Assembly: GCF_002280675.1 (NCBI RefSeq)
Contig: NZ_NCEN01000010.1
Coordinates: forward strand, 1 to 64,000
Direction: 5' to 3'
Length of the DNA stretch: 64,000 nucleotides
Source: Novosphingobium sp. 32-60-15
GTDB taxonomy: Bacteria; Pseudomonadota; Alphaproteobacteria; Sphingomonadales; Sphingomonadaceae
Every line of letters starts with the position of its first letter. Positions within the stretch are counted from its first letter, which is position 1. The notes beneath the pieces are model-generated. The model ran no database searches. It had not been told where the DNA came from and saw only the letters and a list, made by a program, of their open reading frames with translations. The position numbers were made by a program, and so were the translations under genes. This document shows positions 38,424-47,892 of the stretch, piece after piece.

Positions 38424-39746
38424 TTAGCCTTCGCCAGATAAGCTGGTATAAGGCGCAGGAAGGCGTGCAAGGATATTGAACAAGTCATCCATCGCGTCAC
38501 CTTGACTTCCCTTTACGTTCGTCAGGTGAAGTCGATCTTCGGGTTTTTCACCTTCACGCACGAAAAGGATCGCGTCGACTTTTTCTTTCTTCGCTTTCTC
38601 GGCCAACTTTTTACCTTGGCCTTTGAAAGACGTCCAAATGTAGTAGTCGCTATTGCGATCTGGTCGAGTGCTGACTGAGCGCAGGTGCGCTGCGATTCTG
38701 TCTGCCTCGTCCCTCATTGAAGGTGAGTCTGGCACAATTGCGAACACCGGCGTCGGGTCAAAATTAACACTTTCGCCACCCACCAGCATCGCCAGCCGCT
38801 CGATCCCCGCAGCCCAGCCGACTGCAGGCGTCGCAGGCCCGCCCAGTGCTTCCATCAACCCGTCATAGCGGCCACCGCCGAGCACGGTGCCTTGCGCGCC
38901 CAGCCGGTCGGTGACGAATTCGAACGCGGTGTGCCGGTAGTAATCGAGGCCGCGCACAAGTGTGGGGGCGCGGGTCCAATCCACGCCTGCTGCGTCCAGA
39001 CCGGACGTCACCTTGCCGAAAAAGTCCTGCGCCTCGGCGGAAAGGTAATCATCAATCTTCGGCGCGTTGCCCGTGAACACCTTGTCGCGCGGGTCTTTGG
39101 AATCGAGGATGCGTAAGGGGTTGCGTTCCAGCCGGTCCTGCGAATCTTCCGACAATTCCGCAGCATGGGCGCGGAAGTATTCGATCAGCGCGGCGCGCCA
39201 TGCATCGCGGCTGGCGCCATCGCCCAGTGTGTTCAATTGCAGCGTCACGCCGTCGGCAATGCCCAGTTCTTTCAGCAACTGGTCCGCCATCACCAGCAAT
39301 TCCACGTCTGCTTGCGGTTCGGCTGCGCCGATCACTTCGGCGTCAAGCTGATGGAACTGGCGGTAGCGGCCCTTTTGCGGGCGTTCATAGCGGAACAGCG
39401 GGCCGTGCGTGGCCACTTTCAACGGCGCATATTGCTGCCAGCCATCGGTGATGAAAGCGCGGGCAATGCCTGCTGTAAATTCCGGGCGCAGCGTTAGCGA
39501 TTCCCCGCCGCGATCCTCGAACGAATACATTTCCTTGGACACAACATCGGTCGTCTCACCCAGCGAACGCGAAAAAACCGCTGTTTTTTCAAACACCGGC
39601 ATTTCAACGCGGCGGAAGCGGTAGAGCTTGCGCACGCGTTCGAATGTTTCGACGACAAAGGCGAAAGCCTCGGCATCGGCACCGAAAATGTCCTGCGTGC
39701 CACGGATAGCCTGAGGGGTCGGAATATTTGGGGTTTGTTGGCTCAT
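38424..39746 (-). CDS. hisS: histidyl-tRNA synthetase
   Basis: Class II synthetase charging tRNA-His. 440 residues. Motif 2 [20 protein letters not shown], the histidine-A loop [13 protein letters not shown] and motif 3 [13 protein letters not shown] are intact. The C-terminal anticodon-binding domain (about 330-440) is unusual: it ends with [20 protein letters not shown] instead of the expected short closing, has a Lys-rich helix [17 protein letters not shown], and its DNA (38461-38760) is 51% GC by my count, well below the rest of the gene. Confidence 0.95.
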   Translation of the reverse strand: MSQQTPNIPTPQAIRGTQDIFGADAEAFAFVVETFERVRKLYRFRRVEMPVFEKTAVFSRSLGETTDVVSKEMYSFEDRGGESLTLRPEFTAGIARAFITDGWQQYAPLKVATHGPLFRYERPQKGRYRQFHQLDAEVIGAAEPQADVELLVMADQLLKELGIADGVTLQLNTLGDGASRDAWRAALIEYFRAHAAELSEDSQDRLERNPLRILDSKDPRDKVFTGNAPKIDDYLSAEAQDFFGKVTSGLDAAGVDWTRAPTLVRGLDYYRHTAFEFVTDRLGAQGTVLGGGRYDGLMEALGGPATPAVGWAAGIERLAMLVGGESVNFDPTPVFAIVPDSPSMRDEADRIAAHLRSVSTRPDRNSDYYIWTSFKGQGKKLAEKAKKEKVDAILFVREGEKPEDRLHLTNVKGSQGDAMDDLFNILARLPAPYTSLSGEG

Positions 39747-39849
39747 GATGGCTGCGCGATTAGCCGCATTCGCGCCAAACGAAAAGCACTGTCAAAAAGG
39801 TGTGCAGATATGGTTGCGGATGCGACCGCTTCGGGCCATGAATTGCGTC

Positions 39850-41829
39850 ATGAAAAAGACACACCCCATCAAAGCTCTCGTGGCGTCCGCCCCGCTCCTC
39901 CTCGCCCTTTCGGTATCAACCCTTGCCATGGCGCAGAACTCTGCTCCCGTGGCCGTGCCGATCACCCAGACGGTGCCCGATGCCCGCGATGTGGCCTATC
40001 CCGGCACGATGACGCTGGATATCGATGCGTCCGATGTTGCACGCGGAGCCTATCGCGTCACGCAAACCATTCCGGTGGCAGCAGGCGCGAAAGAGCTGAT
40101 CCTGCTTTATCCGCAATGGCTTCCGGGCAACCACGGCCCGCGCGGCACCCTGTCCGAACTGGTTGGCGTGCAGTTCTATGTTGATGGCAAGCCGGTTGAA
40201 TGGAAGCGTGACCGGGTTGAGGTATTTGCGTTCCATGTGATGCTGCCTTCAGGGGCAAAGGACGTGGTTGCCCGGTTCATCCACACCTCGCCCATCACGT
40301 CGGCTGAAGGGCGCATCACGATGACGCCCGAAATGCTGAACCTGCAGTGGGAAAAGATGAGCCTCTATCCCGCCGGACACTATGTGCGGCAGATCAAGGT
40401 GAAGCCGACCGTGACCTTGCCGCAGGGCTGGACCGCCGCCACGGCGCTGGATGGCCTGAGCATCGCGGGCAACCGCGCCACCTGGGCCGTGACCGATTAC
40501 GAAACGCTGGTCGATTCGCCGATCTTTGCCGGCAAGAATTTCCGCAAGTGGGATCTGGGTCAGAACGTCACGCTGAACGTCGTTGCAGACAAGGCAGAGC
40601 ATCTTGAAGCCAAGCCCGAACATATCGATGCGCACAAGGCGCTGGTGACCGAAGCCAAGCTGGCATTCGGCGCAAACCACTTTGACCATTACGAATTTCT
40701 GCTCGCGCTGTCTGACAAGATTGGCGGCATCGGCCTTGAACATCACCGGTCGAGCGAAAACCAGCTTGAGCCTGAAGCATTTACCGAATGGGGCAAGCAG
40801 GAGTGGGACCGTAACCTGCTGCCGCATGAATATGCGCATTCATGGTCGGGCAAATTCCGGCGCCCATCGCGGCTTTGGACGCCTGATTATCGCCAGCCGA
40901 TGCAGGGGGACTTGCTGTGGACCTATGAAGGGCAGGACCAGTTCTGGGGCGCCGTATTGGCGGCGCGGTCAGGCATGCAGGGCAAAGACATTGTGCTCGG
41001 CATGCTGGCGGCGTGGGCGGGCGGCTTTACGCAGCAACCGGGCCGTGATTGGCGTTCTGTTGAAGATACCGGGTTCGATCCGGTGTTCGCGTCGCGCAAG
41101 CCAAAGCCGTTTGCCTCGCTCGCGCGGAACGAAGATTACTACACCGAAGGCGCGCTGGTGTGGCTGGAGATCGACCAGATCCTGCGCGAAGGCACCGGCG
41201 GCAAGAAATCCATCGATGATTTCGCACAGTCCTTCTTTGGCATGCGTCCGGGCGATTACGGACAGATCCCGTTCGAGGTGGACGAGATCGTGACCAAGCT
41301 GAATGCGCTCTATCCCTATGACTGGGCCAAGCTGATCGACACCCGCATCAATCAACCGGGCCAGCCCGCACCGCTGAACGGCATTGAAAAGGGCGGCTAC
41401 AAGCTGGTGTGGAAGGAAGAGCCCAACCCGTACATGAAGGCCGGAATGGACTTCGGCAAAGGCCTCAGCCTTGCCAATTCGGTCGGCATTTCCATCGACA
41501 AGGACGGCAAAGTCACCGGTACGCGGTGGGACAGCCCCGCGTTCAACGCCGGAATCGTCACCGGCACACAGATCATGGCCGTAAACGGCATGGCTTATAG
41601 CGCTGACGATATGAAAAAGGCGGTGACCGCAGCCAAAGGCGCTTCGGGCAAGCCGATTGAATTGCTGACCAAGCGCGGCAGCCGGTTTGAAACGGTCAAG
41701 ATCGATTACAAGGATGGCCTGCGCTATCCATGGCTGGAGCGCGTAGCCCCCGGCAAAGCCCCAACCGGCCTCGATCTGCTGCTTAACCCCAAGCGTTCCG
41801 GCGCGGCGGTGGCTGCAAAAAAGAAGTGA
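39850..41829 (+). CDS. M61 family metallopeptidase with PDZ domain
   Basis: 659 residues from ATG 39850 (MKKTHPIKALVASAPLLLAL), the start of a signal peptide ending AMAQ; ATG 39838 is possible. An N-terminal beta domain precedes the gluzincin core with HEYAH (326-330) and, about 25 residues on, WTYEGQDQFWG carrying the third zinc ligand Glu. A C-terminal PDZ domain (about 540-635) has VTGTQIMAVNGMAYSADDMK. M61 enzymes are glycyl aminopeptidases with periplasmic or secreted roles. It ends in a Lys-rich tail. It is divergent from hisS. Confidence 0.93.
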   Translation: MKKTHPIKALVASAPLLLALSVSTLAMAQNSAPVAVPITQTVPDARDVAYPGTMTLDIDASDVARGAYRVTQTIPVAAGAKELILLYPQWLPGNHGPRGTLSELVGVQFYVDGKPVEWKRDRVEVFAFHVMLPSGAKDVVARFIHTSPITSAEGRITMTPEMLNLQWEKMSLYPAGHYVRQIKVKPTVTLPQGWTAATALDGLSIAGNRATWAVTDYETLVDSPIFAGKNFRKWDLGQNVTLNVVADKAEHLEAKPEHIDAHKALVTEAKLAFGANHFDHYEFLLALSDKIGGIGLEHHRSSENQLEPEAFTEWGKQEWDRNLLPHEYAHSWSGKFRRPSRLWTPDYRQPMQGDLLWTYEGQDQFWGAVLAARSGMQGKDIVLGMLAAWAGGFTQQPGRDWRSVEDTGFDPVFASRKPKPFASLARNEDYYTEGALVWLEIDQILREGTGGKKSIDDFAQSFFGMRPGDYGQIPFEVDEIVTKLNALYPYDWAKLIDTRINQPGQPAPLNGIEKGGYKLVWKEEPNPYMKAGMDFGKGLSLANSVGISIDKDGKVTGTRWDSPAFNAGIVTGTQIMAVNGMAYSADDMKKAVTAAKGASGKPIELLTKRGSRFETVKIDYKDGLRYPWLERVAPGKAPTGLDLLLNPKRSGAAVAAKKK

Positions 41830-41877
41830 GCGCCTTGATTTAAGTAATTGTATTTTATGTAAATGCTGACGCAGTAA

Positions 41878-41957
41878 ACCCTCCCCGAGCCCCTCCCTTG
41901 ACGAAGGGGTGCAAGACTTGTTGAGCCGGTGGCGAAATTGGTCACAGCGGGGAGGGT
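41878..41957. repeat. short GC-rich inverted repeat
   Basis: ACCCTCCCCG (41878-41887) and CGGGGAGGGT (41948-41957) are perfect 10-base complements about 60 bases apart, in the 266-base interval between the M61 gene and ppa. No gene is seen in that interval; it should contain the ppa promoter. Confidence 0.5.
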
Positions 41958-42095
41958 GCTCTGCCGACGCGATTGTTGTTGTCATGCCTGACAAAATTGG
42001 CTGAAAGTTAACTCAGCCATAAGTCTTGTTGCTGTATATCGGTGCCTTCGCTAGGGGCGAAACCATCGTTTCAATCAATTATACAGGCCGAACAC

Positions 42096-42635
42096 ATGCG
42101 CATCGACATGATTCCCACTGGCGACAATCCGCCAGAAAGCCTTAACGTAGTTATCGAAGTGCCCATCGGTGGTGAGCCGGTGAAGTATGAATTCGACAAG
42201 GCTTCGGGCGCATTGTTCGTTGACCGTATCCTGCACACGCCCATGCGTTACCCCGCAAATTACGGTTTTGTGCCGCACACGCTCTCGCCCGATGGCGATC
42301 CGCTGGATGCGCTGGTGATTGCGCGTTCGCCGTTTCTGGCAGGCTCGGTGGTCCGCGCCCGCCCCATTGCGGTGCTGAACCTTGAAGATGAGCATGGCGG
42401 CGATGAAAAGCTGGTCTGCGTTCCCGTCGACTCAACCTTCCCGTATTATTCGGACGTGAAGGAACGTGAAGATCTGCCTGAAATCGTGATGCAGCAGATC
42501 GAACACTTCTTTACCCACTATAAGGACCTGGAAAAGGACAAGTGGGTTCGCGTTGGTACATGGGGCGGCGCTGCCGATGCCCGTCGCATCACAATCGAAG
42601 CGATTGAACGCGCCAAGGCTGCCGAAAAGGCCTGA
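42096..42635 (+). CDS. ppa: inorganic pyrophosphatase
   Basis: Hydrolyses pyrophosphate from biosynthesis. 179 residues from ATG 42096 (MRIDMIPTGDNPP), family I. Metal- and phosphate-binding blocks include VEVPIGG-like VVIEVPIGGEPVKYEFDK, YGFVPHTLSPDGDPLDALV (the DxDPxD signature) and KVREDL-like VKEREDLPEIV. It ends at a strong terminator. Confidence 0.97.
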   Translation: MRIDMIPTGDNPPESLNVVIEVPIGGEPVKYEFDKASGALFVDRILHTPMRYPANYGFVPHTLSPDGDPLDALVIARSPFLAGSVVRARPIAVLNLEDEHGGDEKLVCVPVDSTFPYYSDVKEREDLPEIVMQQIEHFFTHYKDLEKDKWVRVGTWGGAADARRITIEAIERAKAAEKA

Positions 42636-42658
42636 TCCTTTTTGACTGGTAACAAAAC

Positions 42659-42693
42659 GGCCGCCCAGTTTCTCCGAACTTGGCGGCCTTTTT
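42659..42693. terminator. terminator shared by ppa and pmbA
   Basis: GGCCGCCCAGTT (42659-42670) pairs with AACTTGGCGGCC (42677-42688), one bulge, loop TCTCCG, followed by TTTTT. A-rich sequence on the left allows use from the minus strand as well. Confidence 0.88.
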
Positions 42694-42700
42694 GTGTCTA

Positions 42701-44047
42701 TCAGTCGCCCGCGATGCTCATGCCGTCCACACGCAAGGTCGGCACATCGATCCCGCGATAGATTTCAAGGTCATTGGCAGCGGTCAGCGCGGCGAACATG
42801 TCGATCAGGTTACCCGCAACGGTGAATTCGGCAATTGATCCGGCCAGTTCACCATTGACGATACGAAAGCCTGAAGCGCCGCGGCTGTAATCGCCGGTCA
42901 CACCGTTCACCCCGTGGCCGATCAGTTCGGTCACATATACGCCATCTGCAATGTCGGCCATAAGCTCCGCCGGGCTCAGCGTTCCTGCCGATAGCACCAC
43001 GTTGCTGGCGGTAACATGCGGCGGGCCGGATGACCCGCGCGAGGCGTGGCCGGTCGGCTGGCTGTCAAGCTGGCGCGCGGCGGCAGAATCCATCAACCAG
43101 CCTGTGATCCGCCCGCCTTCAACCAGATTGCGCGCGCCGGTTGGCAGGCCTTCACCATCAAACGGGCGTGACCGCATTCCGCGCCGGACGTGGGGATTAT
43201 CGGTGATGGTGATGGCGCTATCGAACAATTGCTGTTCATCGCGGTCGAGCAGAAAGCTGGCGCGCCGCGCGATGGACGCGCCCGACATTGCGCCGATCAG
43301 ATGCCCGATTAGCGAATTGCCAACGCGCGGATCGAATACGACCGGCATTTGTCCGCTCTTCACCCGGCCCGGATTAAGCCGCGATACGGCGCGTGTCCCT
43401 GCTTCGCGGCCGATTTCGGCAGGGCCTTTGAGGTCCGCCGCATGGCGTGTGCTGCGCCAGGAATAATCGCGCTGCATCGTGCCGCCTTCGCCCGCGACGA
43501 CGCTGGCCGAAATGCTGTGGCTCGATGCGGCATAGCCTCCGGAAAAGCCGTGGCTGGTGGCCAGTGCAAACAGCCCGCGCCCTGCGCTGGCGCCTGCGCC
43601 TTCGCTGTTAGTGACGCCAGCAATGCTGCGCGCGGCGTCTTCAGCCTCTTCGGCAAGGCGGCGCAAATCCATCGGGCTGCGTTCGGTCAGATCATCCAGA
43701 TCAAGTTCGAGCGCGTCACCGCGCAACAGCATTTCCTCGGGGGCAAGACCTGCAAACTTGTCCGCAGGCGCCAGCCGGGCCATTGCCACCGCGCGCCTAG
43801 CCAGTTCATCCAGTGCCTCATCGCCAAGATCGGATGATCCGATTGATGCCGAAGCGCCATTGGCAAATACACGCAAACCGATGTGTTCGGATTCCGATCG
43901 TTCAACATCTTCCAGCGCGCCCAATCGCACCTGGACCGATTCGGAAGCGCTGGCGACATAGATCGCATCGCCTGCATCGGCCCCGGCGCGGCGCGCGCGC
44001 TCGATCAGCGCTTCGCAGCGCTCTTGAGCTTCGGCGGGTGATAGCAT
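42701..44047 (-). CDS. pmbA: metalloprotease-like PmbA/TldE
   Basis: Non-catalytic partner of TldD in the TldD/E protease. 448 residues, ATG 44047. It has the family start SPAEAQERCEALIERAR-like helix, the middle block VVFDPRVGNSLIGHLIGAMS, DRDEQQLFDSAITITDNPH and the C-terminal ASNVVLSAGTLSPAELMADI. It lacks the HExxxH zinc motif of TldD, as expected. The tldD gene is 39 kb to the left. Confidence 0.95.
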   Translation of the reverse strand: MLSPAEAQERCEALIERARRAGADAGDAIYVASASESVQVRLGALEDVERSESEHIGLRVFANGASASIGSSDLGDEALDELARRAVAMARLAPADKFAGLAPEEMLLRGDALELDLDDLTERSPMDLRRLAEEAEDAARSIAGVTNSEGAGASAGRGLFALATSHGFSGGYAASSHSISASVVAGEGGTMQRDYSWRSTRHAADLKGPAEIGREAGTRAVSRLNPGRVKSGQMPVVFDPRVGNSLIGHLIGAMSGASIARRASFLLDRDEQQLFDSAITITDNPHVRRGMRSRPFDGEGLPTGARNLVEGGRITGWLMDSAAARQLDSQPTGHASRGSSGPPHVTASNVVLSAGTLSPAELMADIADGVYVTELIGHGVNGVTGDYSRGASGFRIVNGELAGSIAEFTVAGNLIDMFAALTAANDLEIYRGIDVPTLRVDGMSIAGD

Positions 44048-44116
44048 GAACAGGCCTTTCGCAAGCGTTTACGCTGCGCGGTCTAGCGCCCGCTTGAGGC
44101 CGGGGCAATGTTTCGA

Positions 44117-44500
44117 TCAGAACAGGATGCTAAGCACCTTGAACGAGCCGGTGATGGCGAAAGGAAGCACAGCAGACAAGAGCCAAACCCGCACTTGATC
44201 ACGGCGAAAAGCGGCCTTGAACCCTGGATTATGGGCCTGTTCGTCGGTCAGCAGCTCCCACCGGCGTTCAAAATTGCGGAACAACGGAATGATCGCCGCG
44301 ACCAGAACGACCAGCACAAACAGCGGCAGGATTGACGCGCTGCTGCCCTGGATTTCATGCATCGTTACGAAGATTTGCAGGGCGGTGTAGACCAGCAGGC
44401 CATAAGCGACATTGTCGCTCATCTTTTTGCGCCAATCGAGCTTCTGCAATTTGGCCTCGTCCTGGGCCGTTGCTTGTTCTGCCTGGAGGGCCTTGTTCAT
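44117..44500 (-). CDS. hypothetical membrane protein, 127 residues
   Basis: From ATG 44500 (MNKALQAEQATAQDEAKLQK), a charged N-terminal helix is followed by two TM helices (about 32-52 and 58-75), a cytoplasmic loop with FERRWELLTDEQ, and a third helix VWLLSAVLPFAITGSFKVLS at the end. I do not recognise a family. A start 63 bases earlier is possible but would overlap intergenic sequence. It precedes pmbA by about 70 bases on the same strand. Confidence 0.65.
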   Translation of the reverse strand: MNKALQAEQATAQDEAKLQKLDWRKKMSDNVAYGLLVYTALQIFVTMHEIQGSSASILPLFVLVVLVAAIIPLFRNFERRWELLTDEQAHNPGFKAAFRRDQVRVWLLSAVLPFAITGSFKVLSILF

Positions 44501-44705
44501 GGCGCTTCCTTGTGTTTGATCCTTATCCCACGTCAGTAAATCACGCGACACAATCGACTGCAAGGTTAATTGCGCGCTAACCTTCCCGGATTAGGACTTT
44601 GGGTGGACCCATGCATAAATCCTGCCAGTTCGCATGTGGCGGGTTTGCGGCATGGCAACGACGCGCTAATGAGAGTGGCCTGAGCCTTGCAAAAAGACTG
44701 AACCG

Positions 44706-45482
44706 ATGACTTTGACCGACGACGCTCCCACTGTTGCAAACGCCGCGCCGCCGATCCCGCAGGGCGGGCTTGAGGTTGTGTCGATCGCCAAATCTTATGA
44801 CAAGCGCGCGGTTCTCAGCGACATTTCGCTATCCGTGGGCAAGGGCGAAGTGGTTGGCCTGCTTGGCCCGAACGGTGCGGGCAAAACGACGTGTTTCTAT
44901 TCGATCATGGGGCTGGTCCGTCCGGATTCGGGCCGCATTCTGCTTGATGGCGTCGACATCACGAAACTGCCGATGTATCGGCGATCGGTGCTGGGCCTCG
45001 GCTATTTGCCACAGGAAACGTCGATTTTCCGCGGCATGACGGTGGAACAGAACATCGCCACGGTGCTTGAGTTGATCGAGCCGGACAAGGCAACGCGTGC
45101 GGCAGAGCTTGAACGCCTGCTCGATGAATTCGGCCTCACCCGCCTGCGCTCCAGCGCGGCGATGGCGCTTTCGGGCGGTGAACGCCGCCGGTGCGAAATT
45201 GCGCGCGCCCTTGCCGCACGGCCCTCGATCATCCTGCTTGATGAACCGTTTGCCGGGATCGATCCGCTGTCCATTAGCGACATTCGCCATCTGGTCAAAG
45301 ATCTGAAGGGCCGTGGCATTGGTGTTTTGATTACCGATCACAACGTGCGCGAAACGCTCGACATTGTAGACCGGGCCTGCATCATTTACGGCGGACAGGT
45401 GCTGTTTGCCGGCAGCCCCGAAGCGCTTGTGGCCGATGCCAATGTCCGCCGCCTCTATCTGGGCGAGGGCTTTACGCTCTGA
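44706..45482 (+). CDS. lptB: LPS export ABC transporter ATP-binding protein LptB
   Basis: ATPase of the LptB2FGC complex that extracts LPS from the inner membrane. 258 residues. Walker A GPNGAGKTT, signature LSGGERRRCEIARALA, Walker B IILLDEPFAGIDP and switch LITDHNVRETL match LptB closely. It is followed 26 bases later by rpoN, the usual alphaproteobacterial neighbour. lptA and lptC, commonly just upstream, are not here; the gene upstream is on the opposite strand. Confidence 0.95.
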   Translation: MTLTDDAPTVANAAPPIPQGGLEVVSIAKSYDKRAVLSDISLSVGKGEVVGLLGPNGAGKTTCFYSIMGLVRPDSGRILLDGVDITKLPMYRRSVLGLGYLPQETSIFRGMTVEQNIATVLELIEPDKATRAAELERLLDEFGLTRLRSSAAMALSGGERRRCEIARALAARPSIILLDEPFAGIDPLSISDIRHLVKDLKGRGIGVLITDHNVRETLDIVDRACIIYGGQVLFAGSPEALVADANVRRLYLGEGFTL

Positions 45483-45508
45483 TGCTACGCCCGGGGGGGA
45501 TCTAGATC

Positions 45509-47017
45509 ATGGCGCTCGGGCCCAGACTCGATCTGAGGCAGTCCCAGTCGCTGGTGATGACGCCGCAATTGCAGCAGGCGATCAAGCTGCTCGCGCTATC
45601 GAATCTTGAGGTCGAGACGTTCATCGGTGAAGCGATGGATGCCAACCCCCTGCTTGAAATCGGCGAAGTAGCTGCACCCGAAATCGTCGAAGCGGTGCCC
45701 GAAGAACTGCGCCGCACCCATCTCGAAACCTCGCCGGTCGATCAGCTTGTTGCCGAAGGTCGCGTTGCCGAGGACCGCCCGCTGGATATTGATGCCAGCG
45801 CGCTCGATCGTGACAGGGATACCGGCGATGGCGGATTGATCGACCTTTCCTCCTCGCGCGAATTTACCGGCAGCGGCGGGGAAGGCCCAGATATTGATGA
45901 ACGCGGCCGGTTTGATGAAACGCTGGCCGAGCACCTTCATGCGCAAATCGGCACGACCACATCCGATGCGCAATTGCTGTTCGTGGCGCGTTGGCTGATC
46001 GACCAGATTGACGAGGCGGGCTATCTGACGATCCCGTTGAACGAGGCCTGCACCGCGCTGGGCCTGTCGATGGTGGTGGTCGAACGCGCACTGGGGTTGG
46101 TGCAATCGCTTGATCCCACCGGCGTTGGCGCGCGCAACCTAGCGGAATGTATTGCGCTGCAGGCCAAAGAGGCGGACCGCTATGACCCTTGCATGGCGCG
46201 GCTGATCGATAATCTCGAACTTGTCGCACGCGGTGAAGTCGCCCGGCTGAAGCGGCTGTGCAATGTCGATGATGAAGACTTTGCCGATATGCTGGCCGAA
46301 TTGCGCAGCTATGATCCGCGCCCCGGCATGCGTTTTGGCGGCGGGATGGGCGAAGCAGTGGTGCCCGATATCCTGATCCGTGCGGGCAAGGATGCCAAGG
46401 GAAATTTGGGAGGCTGGGACATTGCGATCAATCAGGCCACCCTGCCGCGCCTGATCGTCAACCGCAGTTATTACGTCGAAATGCGCGGAGCCTGTGTTTC
46501 CAAAGAGGCCAAGGCGTGGCTGGGCGAAAAGCTGGCCGATGCCAATTGGCTGCTTAAAGCATTGGACCAGCGGCAGAAAACCATCCTGAAAGTGGCCGCT
46601 GAAATTGTGAAGCAGCAGGATGGCTTCTTCCGGCACGGCGTTGCGCATCTTCGCCCGCTGACGCTCAAAACCGTTGCCGATGTGATTGCGATGCACGAAT
46701 CCACGGTCAGCCGCGTCACCTCGAACAAATACCTGCACTGTGATCGCGGGACGTTCGAACTCAAATACTTCTTCACCTCGGGGGTCGGGTCGTCCGATGG
46801 CGAAGGCGCCTCTGCCGAGGCTGTAAAGGCATCGATCCGCCAGTTGATCGATGCCGAGGACCCCAAGGCCGTGCTGTCGGACGATGCACTGGTCGATCTG
46901 TTGAAAGCCAAAGGCTTCGATCTTGCCCGCCGCACCGTGGCCAAATATCGCGAGGCTATCGGCCTTGGCAGTTCGGTGCAGCGCCGCCGCCAGAAGACAC
47001 TGGCCGGAGTGCGCTGA
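45509..47017 (+). CDS. rpoN: RNA polymerase sigma-54 factor
   Basis: 502 residues. Region I LDLRQSQSLVMTPQLQQAIK activates melting, the acidic region II spans about 50-130, the core-binding region and the DNA-binding region end with the RpoN box ARRTVAKYRE near residue 480. A GGGGG ribosome-binding site precedes ATG 45509. Sigma-54 genes transcribe nitrogen, flagellar or stress genes with enhancer-binding proteins, none of which is seen here. Confidence 0.96.
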   Translation: MALGPRLDLRQSQSLVMTPQLQQAIKLLALSNLEVETFIGEAMDANPLLEIGEVAAPEIVEAVPEELRRTHLETSPVDQLVAEGRVAEDRPLDIDASALDRDRDTGDGGLIDLSSSREFTGSGGEGPDIDERGRFDETLAEHLHAQIGTTTSDAQLLFVARWLIDQIDEAGYLTIPLNEACTALGLSMVVVERALGLVQSLDPTGVGARNLAECIALQAKEADRYDPCMARLIDNLELVARGEVARLKRLCNVDDEDFADMLAELRSYDPRPGMRFGGGMGEAVVPDILIRAGKDAKGNLGGWDIAINQATLPRLIVNRSYYVEMRGACVSKEAKAWLGEKLADANWLLKALDQRQKTILKVAAEIVKQQDGFFRHGVAHLRPLTLKTVADVIAMHESTVSRVTSNKYLHCDRGTFELKYFFTSGVGSSDGEGASAEAVKASIRQLIDAEDPKAVLSDDALVDLLKAKGFDLARRTVAKYREAIGLGSSVQRRRQKTLAGVR

Positions 47018-47023
47018 TCCCGC

Positions 47024-47875
47024 TTAGTGCTGGGGCCGCTCGGCCAGCATATGCTGGATCATGCCTTGCAAATTGGCGTCATAGCGGGCGAGGACCTGGT
47101 GGTCCTCTGCCGTATCCCAATGCGTGATCAATTCGCGTCCGTTGAACCAGTGCAGGGCAAAACCGGGCGGATCGGCAATGATCAGGTGGCGTTGATCGGG
47201 CACATCAGGGTCAATTGCGCGCAAATCGAGCGCAACTTGTGGAGCGGTTGACGGGCACGTGGCCACAATCGTGCCTTCCCAAGCGGTGGTTATGGCGCGG
47301 TGAATGTGGCCGCACACCACGCCGGCGACATTGCTGCGCCCGCGCAAGCATTGACCAAGGCGCTCGACCCACGGTTCAGCCGGGTCGGTGTTCATCCATG
47401 GTATGCCAACTTCAACCGGCGGGTGGTGTTGCACGATCAGCGTGCGCACGTCGGCGGCTTCATCCAGCCGCGCATTCAGCCATGCCGCGCGCGCTTCGCA
47501 AAAGGCACCGCCGTGGCGCCCTTCTTCCAGCGTATCGAGCACGATGATCCGCAACGGCCCGCCTTCCACGACGTATTGCAAAAAGCCGCCATCGAATGTG
47601 GCTTCGGGAAAGACTTCGGCAAAAGTGGCGCGTTCGTCGTGATTGCCCATCGCATAGTAGACGGGGAAGGGGATGATCGAAAACGCTTCGCGCAGACGCT
47701 CGTAACTCGGGCGGTCACCACGGTCGATCAGGTCCCCTGTGGCGAGCAGCAGGTCCGGGCGGGGCTCCATGCGGGCCAATTGTTCCAGCACACGGTCAAG
47801 CCGTTGCCGGTTGAATTCGCCGGGGGAATCCGGTTCGAACCCCAGATGAATATCAGTGACCTGCGCGATCAGCAT
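47024..47875 (-). CDS. CpdA-like metallophosphoesterase
   Basis: 283 residues from ATG 47875 (MLIAQVTDIHLGFEPDSPGE). All metallophosphoesterase motifs are present: D8xH10, GD at 47-48, GNHDE (77-81), HH (150-151) and GHIH (189-192). The order and length match the CpdA/GpdQ family of 3',5'-cyclic nucleotide and related phosphodiesterases. It is the fourth gene of the redox operon, starting 17 bases after the decaheme gene, so a role in degrading the signal sensed by the cyclic-nucleotide domains of gene one is attractive but unproven. It converges on rpoN with a 6-base gap. Confidence 0.88.
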   Translation of the reverse strand: MLIAQVTDIHLGFEPDSPGEFNRQRLDRVLEQLARMEPRPDLLLATGDLIDRGDRPSYERLREAFSIIPFPVYYAMGNHDERATFAEVFPEATFDGGFLQYVVEGGPLRIIVLDTLEEGRHGGAFCEARAAWLNARLDEAADVRTLIVQHHPPVEVGIPWMNTDPAEPWVERLGQCLRGRSNVAGVVCGHIHRAITTAWEGTIVATCPSTAPQVALDLRAIDPDVPDQRHLIIADPPGFALHWFNGRELITHWDTAEDHQVLARYDANLQGMIQHMLAERPQH

Positions 47876-47892
47876 GTTCCCCCGCCAAAGCT

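Noticed and set aside
47840..47860. GGTTCGAACCCC-like T-arm as a tRNA gene
   Set aside because: It falls inside the phosphodiesterase coding sequence and no acceptor stem or anticodon arm surrounds it. No tRNA or rRNA gene was found in the window.
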